Source: JBKEBQ01 sp047973225 (GTDB taxonomy: Bacteria > Bacillota_I > Bacilli_A > Erysipelotrichales > Erysipelotrichaceae). From it: a stretch of 64,000 bases of DNA. Positions within the stretch are counted from its first letter, which is position 1. Each line of letters starts with the position of its first letter. The notes under the pieces were generated by a model. That model was given only the letters and a program-made list of their open reading frames with translations. It was not told where the DNA came from and ran no database searches. The stretch is taken from contig JBKEBQ010000027.1 in the NCBI GenBank assembly GCA_047973225.1, positions 1 through 64,000 of the forward strand, given 5' to 3'. The translations under genes were made by a program, and so were the position numbers. Of the stretch, positions 8,919-17,635 are shown piece by piece.

Positions 8919-9818
8919 GTGCAATATATATTTATTATTAATCCCCATGCTGGAAAAAAAGATCAAAGCCAACAACTACAACAAAAAATTTATAAAACAT
9001 TTCAAAAAAATGAAGCAATTATCGTCAAAACTGAATATGAAAAGCATGCCACGAAACTCGCACATGACTATGCTTTAAAGTTTTCAGAGCTCATCTTTGT
9101 CGTTTGTGGAGGAGATGGGACACTCAAAGAAGTCTTAGAAGGTGTTTATAAATTCCCACATGTTCGTTTAGCCATCTTTCCCATTGGTACCGGTAATGAT
9201 TTTATTCGTTATTTTAAAACGCATACAATTGCTGACTTCTTAGATTTAAAAAAACTAAAACATGGATATGAATACAAAAGCGATATTTTAACTTGTGGTG
9301 ATCAAGTATGCTTGAATATCGCCTCTGTGGGACTCGACGCCATGGTCGTTGAGCGTGTTTCATATTGCAAGCGCATTCCTCTTATTTCTGGTTCTCTCGC
9401 CTATTATTTGGCTTTGTTTTTCTGCTTTTTGTCATCAATTGCGTTCAAACAAACACTCATTATTGATAATAAAATAAAGATTCCTATGACTTCTTATGTA
9501 TTTGTTGTCGTTGCCAATGGCAGCTATTATGGTGGTGGTTTTCATCCTACTCCCATGGCAAATATGCAAGATGGCGTCTTAAATGTCCTTACGATTTCAT
9601 CACTATCGAGGTTTAACATTATAAAGCTCATGAACAAATACAAAACAGGTGAACATTTGTCTTATGACTTTGTAAAATGTTATGAATGTGAAACCATTCA
9701 AATCCTTGGTGATGATAAGGTAGTCCTCAATATGGATGGTGAAACTACGAAATTAAAAAATCCTATTTTATCCATTAAAAAAAAGGCTATCACGCTTATT
9801 CTTCCTGCAAAAGAATAA
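8919..9818 (+). CDS. Diacylglycerol/lipid kinase family protein (YegS/DagK-like)
   Basis: A 299-residue kinase of the DAGK catalytic family. The GTG start at 8919 is chosen because AGAGGT stands 7 bases before it and the conserved N-terminus (IINPHAGK, residues 6-13) follows at once; longer frames would extend into the tRNA-Arg gene. The ATP-binding GGDGT is at 64-68, PIGTGNDF at about 91-98, and a GGGFHPTP loop lies in the second domain. It phosphorylates diacylglycerol or a related lipid at the inner membrane face, allowing recycling of headgroup-free lipid, for example after lipoteichoic acid synthesis. The exact substrate is not readable. It stands alone between tRNA genes. Confidence 0.88.
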   Translation: MQYIFIINPHAGKKDQSQQLQQKIYKTFQKNEAIIVKTEYEKHATKLAHDYALKFSELIFVVCGGDGTLKEVLEGVYKFPHVRLAIFPIGTGNDFIRYFKTHTIADFLDLKKLKHGYEYKSDILTCGDQVCLNIASVGLDAMVVERVSYCKRIPLISGSLAYYLALFFCFLSSIAFKQTLIIDNKIKIPMTSYVFVVVANGSYYGGGFHPTPMANMQDGVLNVLTISSLSRFNIIKLMNKYKTGEHLSYDFVKCYECETIQILGDDKVVLNMDGETTKLKNPILSIKKKAITLILPAKE

Positions 9819-9819
9819 C

Positions 9820-9848
9820 TGTTCTATCCGTAAAATTTGTAGTATAAT
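9820..9848 (+). promoter_or_regulatory. Promoter of tRNA-Leu and probably the lipoprotein
   Basis: A consensus TATAAT at 9843-9848 lies 10 bp before tRNA-Leu. The -35 region (9820-9825, TGTTCT) is poor. No other promoter or terminator is evident before the lipoprotein gene at 9971. Confidence 0.6.
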
Positions 9849-9858
9849 GAATTTACGT

Positions 9859-9944
9859 GCTGGAGTGGTGGAATGGCAGACACGCTACCTTGAGGGGGTA
9901 GTGGGTGTATACCCGTGAGAGTTCAAATCTCTTCTCCAGCACCA
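9859..9944 (+). tRNA. tRNA-Leu (GAG)
   Basis: 86-base class II tRNA with acceptor GCTGGAG/CTCCAGC, anticodon stem CTACC/GGTAG and loop TTGAGGG giving GAG, long variable arm, CCA encoded. It is followed after 26 bp by a lipoprotein gene on the same strand. Confidence 0.95.
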
Positions 9945-9970
9945 TTAATTGAATTTATTAGGAGTCAGAA

Positions 9971-10408
9971 ATGAAAAATTCACAGATTATACTCATCGTT
10001 CTCATTCTCTTATTTACAAGTGCTTGTGCCTCACAAGAAACTGCGTCTTCTAAGTTTTGTAGTTATCGGAATGAAGAATTATATTACGAAATTACGCTTA
10101 CATATGAGAATGACATCATCACTAAAAAAACTGCAAAAACCGATATTGACTATATCGCAAAAGGTATGAGTAAGGAAATATTTGAAGCAAGTTTAGCTAC
10201 GCAACAAGGGGATAAACTTAATGAATATACAGGAGTTACATTCAAATCATATTTTAAAGATGCTTTGTATCATGAATCTTTAACAATTGATTTTAAAAAG
10301 ATTAGCGAAGAGGATTTAATAAGCTTGGGCTATAGTGTGAATGATGATTTTTATTCCCTATCCAAAAACATAAAAGCTTACGAAGAACAAGGAGCTACTT
10401 GTAAGTAG
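9971..10408 (+). CDS. Small lipoprotein, DUF1307/YehR-like
   Basis: A 145-residue lipoprotein. The signal peptide ends in the lipobox FTSAC (Cys at about 19). The mature part is an acidic/Lys-rich alpha-beta protein with an early Cys (KFCSYR) and a Cys near the end (GATCK) that could form a disulfide. A TG/GVTFK centre and IDFKKI strand fit the DUF1307 (YehR) family, whose function is unknown. AGGAG lies 8 bases before the ATG. It has no promoter of its own between it and tRNA-Leu. The gene at 16053-16514 encodes a related protein with the same layout. Confidence 0.72.
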   Translation: MKNSQIILIVLILLFTSACASQETASSKFCSYRNEELYYEITLTYENDIITKKTAKTDIDYIAKGMSKEIFEASLATQQGDKLNEYTGVTFKSYFKDALYHESLTIDFKKISEEDLISLGYSVNDDFYSLSKNIKAYEEQGATCK

Positions 10409-10550
10409 TTTCTTGTTTGTGCTCACATAGTTTCACAAACCAATCCTATATTTATCTGATGTTAAAAAGTTATAGTATATATGTAAGGAAATATCCTTGC
10501 TGTATGTATCCCTATTACATACATATCTTTCCCCTTATATATAAACACAG

Positions 10551-10594
10551 AAGAAAAAACGTGCAACATATTATATATTGCACGTTTTTTCTTA
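10551..10594. terminator. Bidirectional terminator
   Basis: AAGAAAAAACGTGCAA / TTGCACGTTTTTTCTT arms around a 12-base AT-rich loop. It can end the lipoprotein transcript on the plus strand and the mutY-NUDIX transcript on the minus strand. The remaining bases between 10409 and 10649 hold no gene I can support. Confidence 0.85.
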
Positions 10595-10649
10595 TCTTTA
10601 AGTCTTGTTCTATATTCTTAAGTGCTGTGTTTTTAAATACGCTTTGCTT

Positions 10650-11208
10650 TTATAGCTTTCGTGTTTTTTGCAATAATTTTTTATAGATAGGAATCATCGC
10701 TTTTTCTTTATTCATATGCAATACTTGTTCGCAATCAAACCATGCCACAGATTTATTTTCTTGTGTGTGAATGGTAAGGGTATCTTTTTGATCTGCCTCA
10801 AACACATAAGTCACATTGATATGCTTGTGTGATGGCACCAGCACTCCGTTTTTTTTGATGCGCTTTCACATTTAATATTTCAAAACTAAATATATCCTTT
10901 TGTAAAAGATGCACTTTGCATAAGCCACTTTCTTCTATAATTTCTTGATATATAACATCTAGGGCATTGGGATTTCCATCCAAATGCCCACCTAGCCATG
11001 TAAAACTTTGGTATTGTTTATGATAAGCTAATAACACTTTTTCCTTTGCAACATTCACAATCCATGCTGATACACTAAAATGGTAATCTATATTCGCTCT
11101 TGTAAGAAGCTGCGTCTCTTCCCTTATAAGCTTATGATACTGTTCATAATCGCCAATTTCTTGCGCATTTTCAGGTTGATATTTTTGTAGTGCTTCCTCT
11201 ATATTCAT
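10650..11208 (-). pseudogene. NUDIX hydrolase gene with a frameshift at a poly-A tract
   Basis: Translation starts at 11208 (MNIEEALQ), one base past the mutY stop. The first frame carries GGHLDGNP and a NUDIX box (YQEIIEESGL, with Gln in place of the usual Arg) and would end after AHQKKRSAG. The remaining C-terminal part (VLVPSHKHINVTYVF onward to 10650) is in another frame. The switch lies at a run of eight A on the coding strand (T at 10849-10856); seven A would restore one continuous protein of about 185 residues. It may be a real mutation, a slippage-controlled gene or an assembly error. The family hydrolyses nucleoside diphosphate-linked compounds. It is coupled to mutY, which suits nucleotide sanitation, but the substrate is unknown. 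Confidence 0.75.
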
Positions 11209-11209
11209 G

Positions 11210-12247
11210 CTATTTTCCCCAATATTCATAAAGTGCATCTTTGTACTCCTTAAATGCACTTGGAACAGCATAGCAATCTTGCATTTCTTGATAGTTAACA
11301 AGACCTGACATATCCGCATCCCCCATTTCGATCATATATCCTTCCATTTGCCATTCAATATGCGTAAAAAGATGCTTCGACCGGCTTAATTTTTTTATTT
11401 TAAAAGCTTTTGGAAATTTTTCATGTAATTGTTTTTTTGTATAAAATCCTTGTAGAGACGGAAATTCATACATGTCGGCAAGCAATCCTGTACTTGCTCG
11501 TTTTTGTAGGCGCACCTGCTTATCGTATACGCAAATAAGAATGGTCTTCTTTTCTACTTTACGCATTTTTTTTGCTTTTTTAATTGGTAAAGATTGTGCT
11601 TTTCCGTCTTTATATCCTTGACAGTGTTTCATTAATGGACAAATATTACAACGCGGAATAGCATTGGGGACGCATACAAGTGCCCCAATTTCCATAAGTG
11701 CTTGATTGAATGCGTCAGGACGATCTGAAGGAATATATTCATAAATTATACTTTGAAACTTCTTTTTTGTCGCTTCTTTTAAAACGTCATCTTCACTCAT
11801 CAACAAACGCGAGAAGACCCGCAATACATTCCCATCAACCGCCGCTACAACTTCTTTATATGCGATCGATGCAATCGCACCTGCTGTATATGTCCCAATA
11901 CCAGGAAGACGCAAAAGCTCATCATACGTTGCTGGCAATGTTCCGTTATACTTTTCTACACATATTTGCGCACACTTTTTCATATTGCGCACACGATTAT
12001 AATATCCAAGTCCCTCCCATTGTTTATAAAGTTCATCATCATTTGCAAGTGCAAGTGATGCCATACTTGGAAAACGCTTGAGAAAGCGCTGATAGTAAGC
12101 TTTAACCGCCTCAACTCGTGTTTGTTGAAGCATAATTTCGCTCACCCAAACATGATAGGGAGTCGGATGACTTCGCCAAGGTAGTTCCCTTGCATTATCG
12201 TCATACCACATTAATAAATCCTGCGTGAATGCTTTTTTATTTTCCAT
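11210..12247 (-). CDS. mutY: A/G-specific adenine glycosylase MutY
   Basis: A 345-residue DNA glycosylase that removes adenine paired with 8-oxoguanine. The HhH-GPD domain contains the catalytic Glu in VSEIMLQQTR (about residues 35-44), the helix-hairpin-helix LPGIGTYTAGA at about 113-123, and the catalytic Asp in VDGNVLRV. A 4Fe-4S cluster motif follows (Cys residues in LVCVPNAIPRCNICPL and MKHC). Its first spacing is seven residues rather than the usual six. The C-terminal NUDIX-like recognition domain (KRASTGLLADMYEFP, KHLFTHIEWQM) is present. The gene is followed at once by the NUDIX hydrolase. Length and motifs are typical. Confidence 0.95.
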   Translation of the reverse strand: MENKKAFTQDLLMWYDDNARELPWRSHPTPYHVWVSEIMLQQTRVEAVKAYYQRFLKRFPSMASLALANDDELYKQWEGLGYYNRVRNMKKCAQICVEKYNGTLPATYDELLRLPGIGTYTAGAIASIAYKEVVAAVDGNVLRVFSRLLMSEDDVLKEATKKKFQSIIYEYIPSDRPDAFNQALMEIGALVCVPNAIPRCNICPLMKHCQGYKDGKAQSLPIKKAKKMRKVEKKTILICVYDKQVRLQKRASTGLLADMYEFPSLQGFYTKKQLHEKFPKAFKIKKLSRSKHLFTHIEWQMEGYMIEMGDADMSGLVNYQEMQDCYAVPSAFKEYKDALYEYWGK

Positions 12248-12300
12248 CTTTTTTATTATATCATGTCCTCCTATTTCCTCAATCTTTTACCTCTAAATCA

Positions 12301-12330
12301 AAAAACAAAGACGAGTATCTTTGTTTTTTT
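12301..12330. terminator. Terminator after ribonucleotide reductase genes
   Basis: AAAAACAAAGA (12301-12311) and TCTTTGTTTTT (12318-12328) form an 11-bp stem. On the minus strand it lies right at the nrdB stop and is followed by T residues. Confidence 0.8.
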
Positions 12331-13378
12331 ATAAATCATCAACAAGCGCACTAGCTTTTGCATATGCACTTGATCTTGCCTCAAAGAAGTCGGTTTTCAC
12401 CAAATTTGCATTGGAATACATACTCACCCATTCCATACTATCTGGTTCTTCTTCATAACCCTCGTACAGTAATCCAAAATTAATCCCCGTACTTCTAAGG
12501 TTTCCCAAGTACATAATATAATCAGATATCATTTGCATCGTAAGTCCCTCAATACGATCCCCCAAAACATACGCTCCCCAGGCAATTTCTTGACGTACAC
12601 CTTCACGCATCATCTCTTTATATTCTTCAATCTTTTCTTCACTAAACAATTCAGGTTGTTCTTTTTGAAGTTCTAAAATAATATTTCTAAACAACCATAA
12701 ATGCGTATTTTCGTCTCGATTGATATAACGAATTTCTTGGACAGAGCCAGGCATTTTTCCCATCCTCCCTAAATTATAGAAAAACATAAACCCTGAATAG
12801 AAATAGATACCTTCTAGTATATAATTTGCCATCATCGTCTTTACCAAATGATAGCTATCTTGATGTTCTTGAAAGTCATTGTATAAATCACCAATGAATT
12901 TATTCCTCTTTAAAAGATGTTCATCGTCTTTCCATTGATACAAAATTTCACTGCGTTCTTCAGGTGAACAAATGGTATCCAACATATACGAATAACTTTG
13001 CGAGTGAATTGCTTCTTGAAATGCTTGGATCGTCAAACAAAGATTTACTTCATTCGCACTGATATATTCCGCAACATTCGGAAGATTGGCAGTTTGAATA
13101 CTATCTAAGAAAATTAAAAACGATAAAATTTTATCATATGCTGTCTTTTCATCAATATGTAAATTGCGATAATCTTTTACATCCTGATTCATATTGATCT
13201 CTTCGGGAACCCAAAAATTATTCATGGCTTGACGATACCAATCCGATACCCATGTATACTTCATATTATTAAAATCATTTAAATTTGTTGTATTTCCATT
13301 AATCATTCTACGATCTCTAACGTCGATATCACCATGTTCATTGAATAATGCTTTTTTCTTTAAATTAAATTTACTCAT
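12329..13378 (-). CDS. nrdB: Class I ribonucleotide reductase, beta (radical) subunit
   Basis: A 349-residue small subunit that houses the di-metal centre and tyrosyl radical for ribonucleotide reduction. Ligand motifs appear in the right order: Asp in LIFLDSIQ, Glu and His in FQEAIHSQSYSY (radical Tyr four residues after His), Glu in ILEGIYFYSGF and Glu/His in RDENTHLWLF. The presence of the Tyr argues against a class Ic enzyme. It begins 12 bp after the alpha-subunit stop, so both are co-transcribed. No nrdI flavodoxin or nrdH is nearby. Together with the ATP-cone in the partner, this points to an NrdAB (Ia-like) rather than NrdEF system. Confidence 0.92.
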   Translation of the reverse strand: MSKFNLKKKALFNEHGDIDVRDRRMINGNTTNLNDFNNMKYTWVSDWYRQAMNNFWVPEEINMNQDVKDYRNLHIDEKTAYDKILSFLIFLDSIQTANLPNVAEYISANEVNLCLTIQAFQEAIHSQSYSYMLDTICSPEERSEILYQWKDDEHLLKRNKFIGDLYNDFQEHQDSYHLVKTMMANYILEGIYFYSGFMFFYNLGRMGKMPGSVQEIRYINRDENTHLWLFRNIILELQKEQPELFSEEKIEEYKEMMREGVRQEIAWGAYVLGDRIEGLTMQMISDYIMYLGNLRSTGINFGLLYEGYEEEPDSMEWVSMYSNANLVKTDFFEARSSAYAKASALVDDL

Positions 13379-13390
13379 GCCGTCCTCCTT

Positions 13391-15910
13391 TTATGACGCA
13401 CAGGATTCACATTCTTCTACCTCTAATGCCTTCCCTCTTACATAATATATTGTTTTTACACCCAACTCCCAAGCCTGCATATATAGATTTAAAAGTTGTT
13501 TTAATGAATATTCATTTGTTATATATAAATTTAGAGACTGTGCTTGGTCAATATGGTGTTGGCGCACACCAGCTGCTCGAACAACCCATGTTTGATCAAT
13601 ATTATGCGCATTTTTATACAACCAAAACGTCTCTGTATTCAAATTAGGCGCTACTCTAGCAATCATACTGCCTTTTTTTTCTTCTAGAAAATATTTATTC
13701 ATAATAGGATCAACAGATGCTGTCGTCGCTGCAATAATGGATGTCGAACTAGTTGGCGCAATCGCCATTAAATATGCATTCCGCATGCCCTTTTTATGCA
13801 CTTCCTCTTTTAATTTTAACCAACGAGATTGTGTGTAATTACGCTTTTCAAAATAGGCTCCATTATCCCAATCACTTCCTTTATATTTTGCATAAGTTCC
13901 TTTTTCTTGAGCAAGTTTCATACTGGCTTCAATTGTGTAATACGCAATATTCTCATACACTTCATCAACAAATTCTAAATGTTCCTCACTTTCGAAGGCA
14001 ATGCCATGATTTGCCAACATGTGATGATACCCACTTGTACCCAGACCAATTGCTCGATACTTTTGATTTGTAATTTTAGCATATGGGGTTGGATAATAAT
14101 TTAGATCAATAACATTATCTAGTGCTCTCACTACGACATGAATAATGTGTTGTAAAGCATTTTGATCGCTAACTTTGATATTTCCCAAAATTAAAGATGC
14201 TAAATTACACACCACAAAATCTCCTGCTAACGAGCGTTCAACCACAATGTCTTCACCATCAACTTCTATAACCTCTTTTGGCAATAATTCTATTGCACTC
14301 ATGTTTTGAGCAATTTCCGTACAAAGATTTGAACAGTAAATAATACCATCATGTGCATTGGGGTTCATGCGATTCACATGATCACGATTAAATGTAAAAG
14401 GGGTTCCTGTTTCTACTGCTGATTTCAAAATCAAACGAACAAGCTCTTTTATTTTTATAACACGTTTGGAAATTTTAGGATCTCGGACACAGTCCCAATA
14501 CTTCTCTTCCCAGTCTTTTCCATAAGCATCTTCAATTGCATAACCTTTTACACTCACCACTTCATGTGGATCCATTAAATACCAATCTGCTTCCATATCT
14601 TGTTTTACCATCTTCCAAAACAAATCAGGATAACAAATACCTGGAAAAATATCATGTGCTTTCATACGATCATCTCCGTTATTTGTGCGCAGATTCAAAA
14701 ATTCAGGTAAATCTTTATGCCAAGCATCCAAATACACCGCTGCTGCTCCTTGGCGCATGCCCAATTGGTCAACTGCTGTTGCAGTATCATTCACCAACTT
14801 AATCCAGCGAATCACGCCTCCTGCTACCCCTTGAAAGCCACGGATATCAGAGCCAATCGCACGTACTTTTCCAAAATACATACCCATGCCTCCACCAAAT
14901 TTTGATACTTGCGCAAAATTATCAATACTCTTATAAATTCCACTAAGTGAATCTGCTATGGTATCAATAAAACAAGAAGAGAGTTGATGATATGGTTTGC
15001 GTGCATTCGACATGGTTGGGGTTGCCATGGTAACTTGCAATTGACTTAAGATATCATAGATAGCTTTTGCCCAAAATACTTTATTTTCTCGTTCTGGGAT
15101 TGCTAAATGCATAGCAATTCCCATAAACATTTCTTGCGTTTTTTCAAGTAAGACATGATCATTGCTACGAATTAAATAGCGTTTCATAACCAATTCCAAA
15201 CCGCTATACGTAAATAAATGATTACGTTCCAGTTTTAAGTATGCTTCCAATTCAGAAATTTCATTATCATCATAGGCTTCGCGAATATACGTCCCATAAT
15301 ATCCTTCCTGTTCTAAATATTGGATTTTTTTGGCAAAATTATCAATACCTAAGACTTGCATACGTGCATCAATTTTGGTGTGGATATCGTATGTCAAAAA
15401 ACGTGCAGCAATATATTCCCATTTTGGGGCTTCTTTGCTAATCAGTTCAACACTTGCCTTCATCAGCATCGACACTCGCTCATCTTCACTCATATTTTCT
15501 TTCATAAAGGATGAAAATTTAGCCAACAATAGTTTTAACGAATAGGATTCTTCTTGAAAATCTTTTTGGATTGCGTGCATTACTTGCAACAATCTTTCAT
15601 CATGAAAAAATGTATGAAAAGAATGCAAAACTTCACGATTTTCAGCATGCTTTGAACGATATAAAATATAGCTTTTTGCTTCCTTAAAATATTGATGTTC
15701 CATGAGTTTCTCTTCGACTTTATCTTGGATCATCTCAACGCTTACAATTCCTTGACAATTACCAACAAACGCTTCTATTTCACATAGAATGTGTTGTAGT
15801 TTTACCTCATCAATAAAACTATCAACACTTTTAAAAGCAGCGTGAATGGCTGCTTCTATTTTTATACTTTGATACATCTGTATCGATTTATCTCGTTTTT
15901 GAATATTCAT
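13391..15910 (-). CDS. nrdA: Class I ribonucleotide reductase, alpha (catalytic) subunit
   Basis: An 839-residue catalytic subunit. The ATG at 15910 is preferred over an upstream in-frame ATG because AAAGGT stands 6 bases before it. An ATP-cone regulatory domain covers about residues 1-90 (KRDKSIQMYQSIKIEAA). The active site includes QLSSCFIDT (first redox Cys) and CSNLCTEIAQN (Asn-x-Cys-x-Glu triad), then the barrel motif APTSSTSIIAATTASVDP. The C-terminal CESCAS carries the shuttle cysteines that are re-reduced by thioredoxin. It makes deoxyribonucleotides together with the next gene, nrdB. No NrdR box is obvious upstream. Confidence 0.93.
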   Translation of the reverse strand: MNIQKRDKSIQMYQSIKIEAAIHAAFKSVDSFIDEVKLQHILCEIEAFVGNCQGIVSVEMIQDKVEEKLMEHQYFKEAKSYILYRSKHAENREVLHSFHTFFHDERLLQVMHAIQKDFQEESYSLKLLLAKFSSFMKENMSEDERVSMLMKASVELISKEAPKWEYIAARFLTYDIHTKIDARMQVLGIDNFAKKIQYLEQEGYYGTYIREAYDDNEISELEAYLKLERNHLFTYSGLELVMKRYLIRSNDHVLLEKTQEMFMGIAMHLAIPERENKVFWAKAIYDILSQLQVTMATPTMSNARKPYHQLSSCFIDTIADSLSGIYKSIDNFAQVSKFGGGMGMYFGKVRAIGSDIRGFQGVAGGVIRWIKLVNDTATAVDQLGMRQGAAAVYLDAWHKDLPEFLNLRTNNGDDRMKAHDIFPGICYPDLFWKMVKQDMEADWYLMDPHEVVSVKGYAIEDAYGKDWEEKYWDCVRDPKISKRVIKIKELVRLILKSAVETGTPFTFNRDHVNRMNPNAHDGIIYCSNLCTEIAQNMSAIELLPKEVIEVDGEDIVVERSLAGDFVVCNLASLILGNIKVSDQNALQHIIHVVVRALDNVIDLNYYPTPYAKITNQKYRAIGLGTSGYHHMLANHGIAFESEEHLEFVDEVYENIAYYTIEASMKLAQEKGTYAKYKGSDWDNGAYFEKRNYTQSRWLKLKEEVHKKGMRNAYLMAIAPTSSTSIIAATTASVDPIMNKYFLEEKKGSMIARVAPNLNTETFWLYKNAHNIDQTWVVRAAGVRQHHIDQAQSLNLYITNEYSLKQLLNLYMQAWELGVKTIYYVRGKALEVEECESCAS

Positions 15911-16052
15911 AATAATACCTTTCATAATAATGTAAGTATACAGGACTGTCCTTTTGTAGACTAGAAGACTGCCTGAAAAATGAATGCCTAATTTTCAGAA
16001 AGGGAATAACCTTTTTTCTAAAAATATGAGAAAACAAAACCGTACCAACAAT

Positions 16053-16514
16053 TTAACGTTGATCACTTACCAATTCATCACACGCATACCCCTTTTCACG
16101 CATCATAGTATAAAAAGTTTTCGCACTTTGAAAAGCCTCCTCCTCAACATCAAAAGGAAACAACGATAAAGGATCTCCTTTTAAATTATACGCATCATAG
16201 TCAATACTTACCGTCTTCATAAGCAAACGATCACTATCGCTCATCTCGCTTACAATTCCTTTATACTTGTTTTCAATAGCAACGCGTTTCCTCATCTCAT
16301 TTACTTTTATTTTATATTCCGCATCACTCAAACTGCGATAATCATAATTTTCTAGGCGTTCAATATCTTGGATATGGGCTTGACGATATCGCATTTGGAA
16401 CGTTATGTTTTTTTGTGAATTGATATTACACAAAGAGATATTCGTATCGAAATACGCACAGGCTTGTAAGAAAACAAGGGTTATAGCAATGCATGTAATG
16501 GTTATTTTTTTCAT
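16053..16514 (-). CDS. Small lipoprotein related to the DUF1307-like protein
   Basis: A 153-residue lipoprotein with signal peptide and lipobox LQAC (Cys at about 19). The mature chain has an early Cys (SLCNIN) and a late Cys (GYACDEL), a YKGIV turn and a VSIDYDAY strand. This layout parallels the lipoprotein at 9971-10408, so the two look like diverged paralogs. The start overlaps the stop of the preceding glycerophosphotransferase gene by 4 bp (ATGA), so it is translated from the teichoic-acid transcript. Its role is unknown; an envelope function tied to teichoic acid is only suggested by position. Confidence 0.7.
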   Translation of the reverse strand: MKKITITCIAITLVFLQACAYFDTNISLCNINSQKNITFQMRYRQAHIQDIERLENYDYRSLSDAEYKIKVNEMRKRVAIENKYKGIVSEMSDSDRLLMKTVSIDYDAYNLKGDPLSLFPFDVEEEAFQSAKTFYTMMREKGYACDELVSDQR

Positions 16515-17617
16515 TTTGAATCTCCCATGATCTGTTGTATCAAATCGATGACGCGTTTTGTGGATTGTCCATCATCATATGCAAAAAATTTCTTTTTAAA
16601 TTGAACAATCTTATCCATATCAAAATCATTATTCTCGATTTTTTGAATGATTTCGTCTTCATGTTTGCATAAAGGACCTGGCATCTCCGTTTCATAATCA
16701 ACATAAAAACCCACATCTTGACGATATTCCTCAAGATCAGGTACATAAAACAACATTGGCTTACAAAAAACTGAAAAATCAAAAATAATTGCTGAATAAT
16801 CCGATATCAAATAATCACTAATCGAAAACAAGCGTTTGATACTCATCCCATTACAACACAAAACGTTAGGATGTTTTGAAATAATACGATTTTCCAACAA
16901 AGGATGCATTTTGTAAATCAAGATATACTCGTTCGATAATTTTTCACTAATGTAATCCAAGTTGATATATCCCTCTTTAAATCCTTTCATCAAACGTCCT
17001 CGAAAAGTTGGAGCATATAAAATCACTTTTTTGTTTTTTAATTGTGGGAATTCTTTATACATTTTTTTACGGTCTGCTTTGATTTTCTGCTCCTGAAACA
17101 AGCGATCGGTCTTGGGAATACCCGTGATATGCACTTGTTGTTCTTTCACCCCAAAAGCTGCTGCAAAAGCGTTTGTAAAATAGGGTGCATTGACAATGAC
17201 ATAGTCATAATTACATATTGCATAATCACGATCTACCGCATTTCCAAAACGCTTGATCGCTCCGGTAGCATGCCACAACTGTAGCACCTTCACCCCTTCT
17301 CGCTTAAAGTTTGATACAACATAATTATTGTAATCCAAAATAACCAAACGTGATGTATTGATCACATAAAACTGTTTGATAATCGTAATAAAGTACTTAA
17401 TGTTTCCCAACAAGGACTTTTCATATTTTGTTAGTATATATTTAATTTCATACACTTCTGTTCTTTCTAGTACTCTAGATAACAATAAAAAATCACCTGC
17501 TAAATGGTCATTTTCAAGAGATACGAAGGTAATTCGATTTTTATGAATCGAAGTAAACCCTAAAAATAATCGACAAAATTGCAACACACTATTTACGATT
17601 AACTTTTGTAATTTCAT
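16511..17617 (-). CDS. CDP-glycerol glycerophosphotransferase family protein (TagB/TagF-like)
   Basis: A 368-residue peripheral membrane transferase that moves glycerol-phosphate from CDP-glycerol onto a lipid-linked teichoic-acid acceptor or chain. Seen motifs: LWHATGAIKRFG at about residues 113-124, HITGIPKTDRL, ILYAPTFRGR, KMHPLLE, SDYLISDYSAIIFDF. The ISDYSS/A-x2-FD block and the His residues are the CDP-binding and catalytic parts of this family. The N-terminus is amphipathic and Lys-rich, suited to membrane association. It follows the second transferase gene by 18 bp. Whether it primes (TagB) or polymerises (TagF) cannot be decided from motifs; its length fits the shorter TagB type. Confidence 0.87.
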   Translation of the reverse strand: MKLQKLIVNSVLQFCRLFLGFTSIHKNRITFVSLENDHLAGDFLLLSRVLERTEVYEIKYILTKYEKSLLGNIKYFITIIKQFYVINTSRLVILDYNNYVVSNFKREGVKVLQLWHATGAIKRFGNAVDRDYAICNYDYVIVNAPYFTNAFAAAFGVKEQQVHITGIPKTDRLFQEQKIKADRKKMYKEFPQLKNKKVILYAPTFRGRLMKGFKEGYINLDYISEKLSNEYILIYKMHPLLENRIISKHPNVLCCNGMSIKRLFSISDYLISDYSAIIFDFSVFCKPMLFYVPDLEEYRQDVGFYVDYETEMPGPLCKHEDEIIQKIENNDFDMDKIVQFKKKFFAYDDGQSTKRVIDLIQQIMGDSK

Positions 17618-17635
17618 ATGTTACCTCCGCATCTC

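Noticed and set aside
15911..16052. NrdR boxes upstream of nrdA
   Set aside because: No pair of sites resembling the NrdR consensus was found; a CTGAAAA/TTTTCAG repeat there is too short to call.
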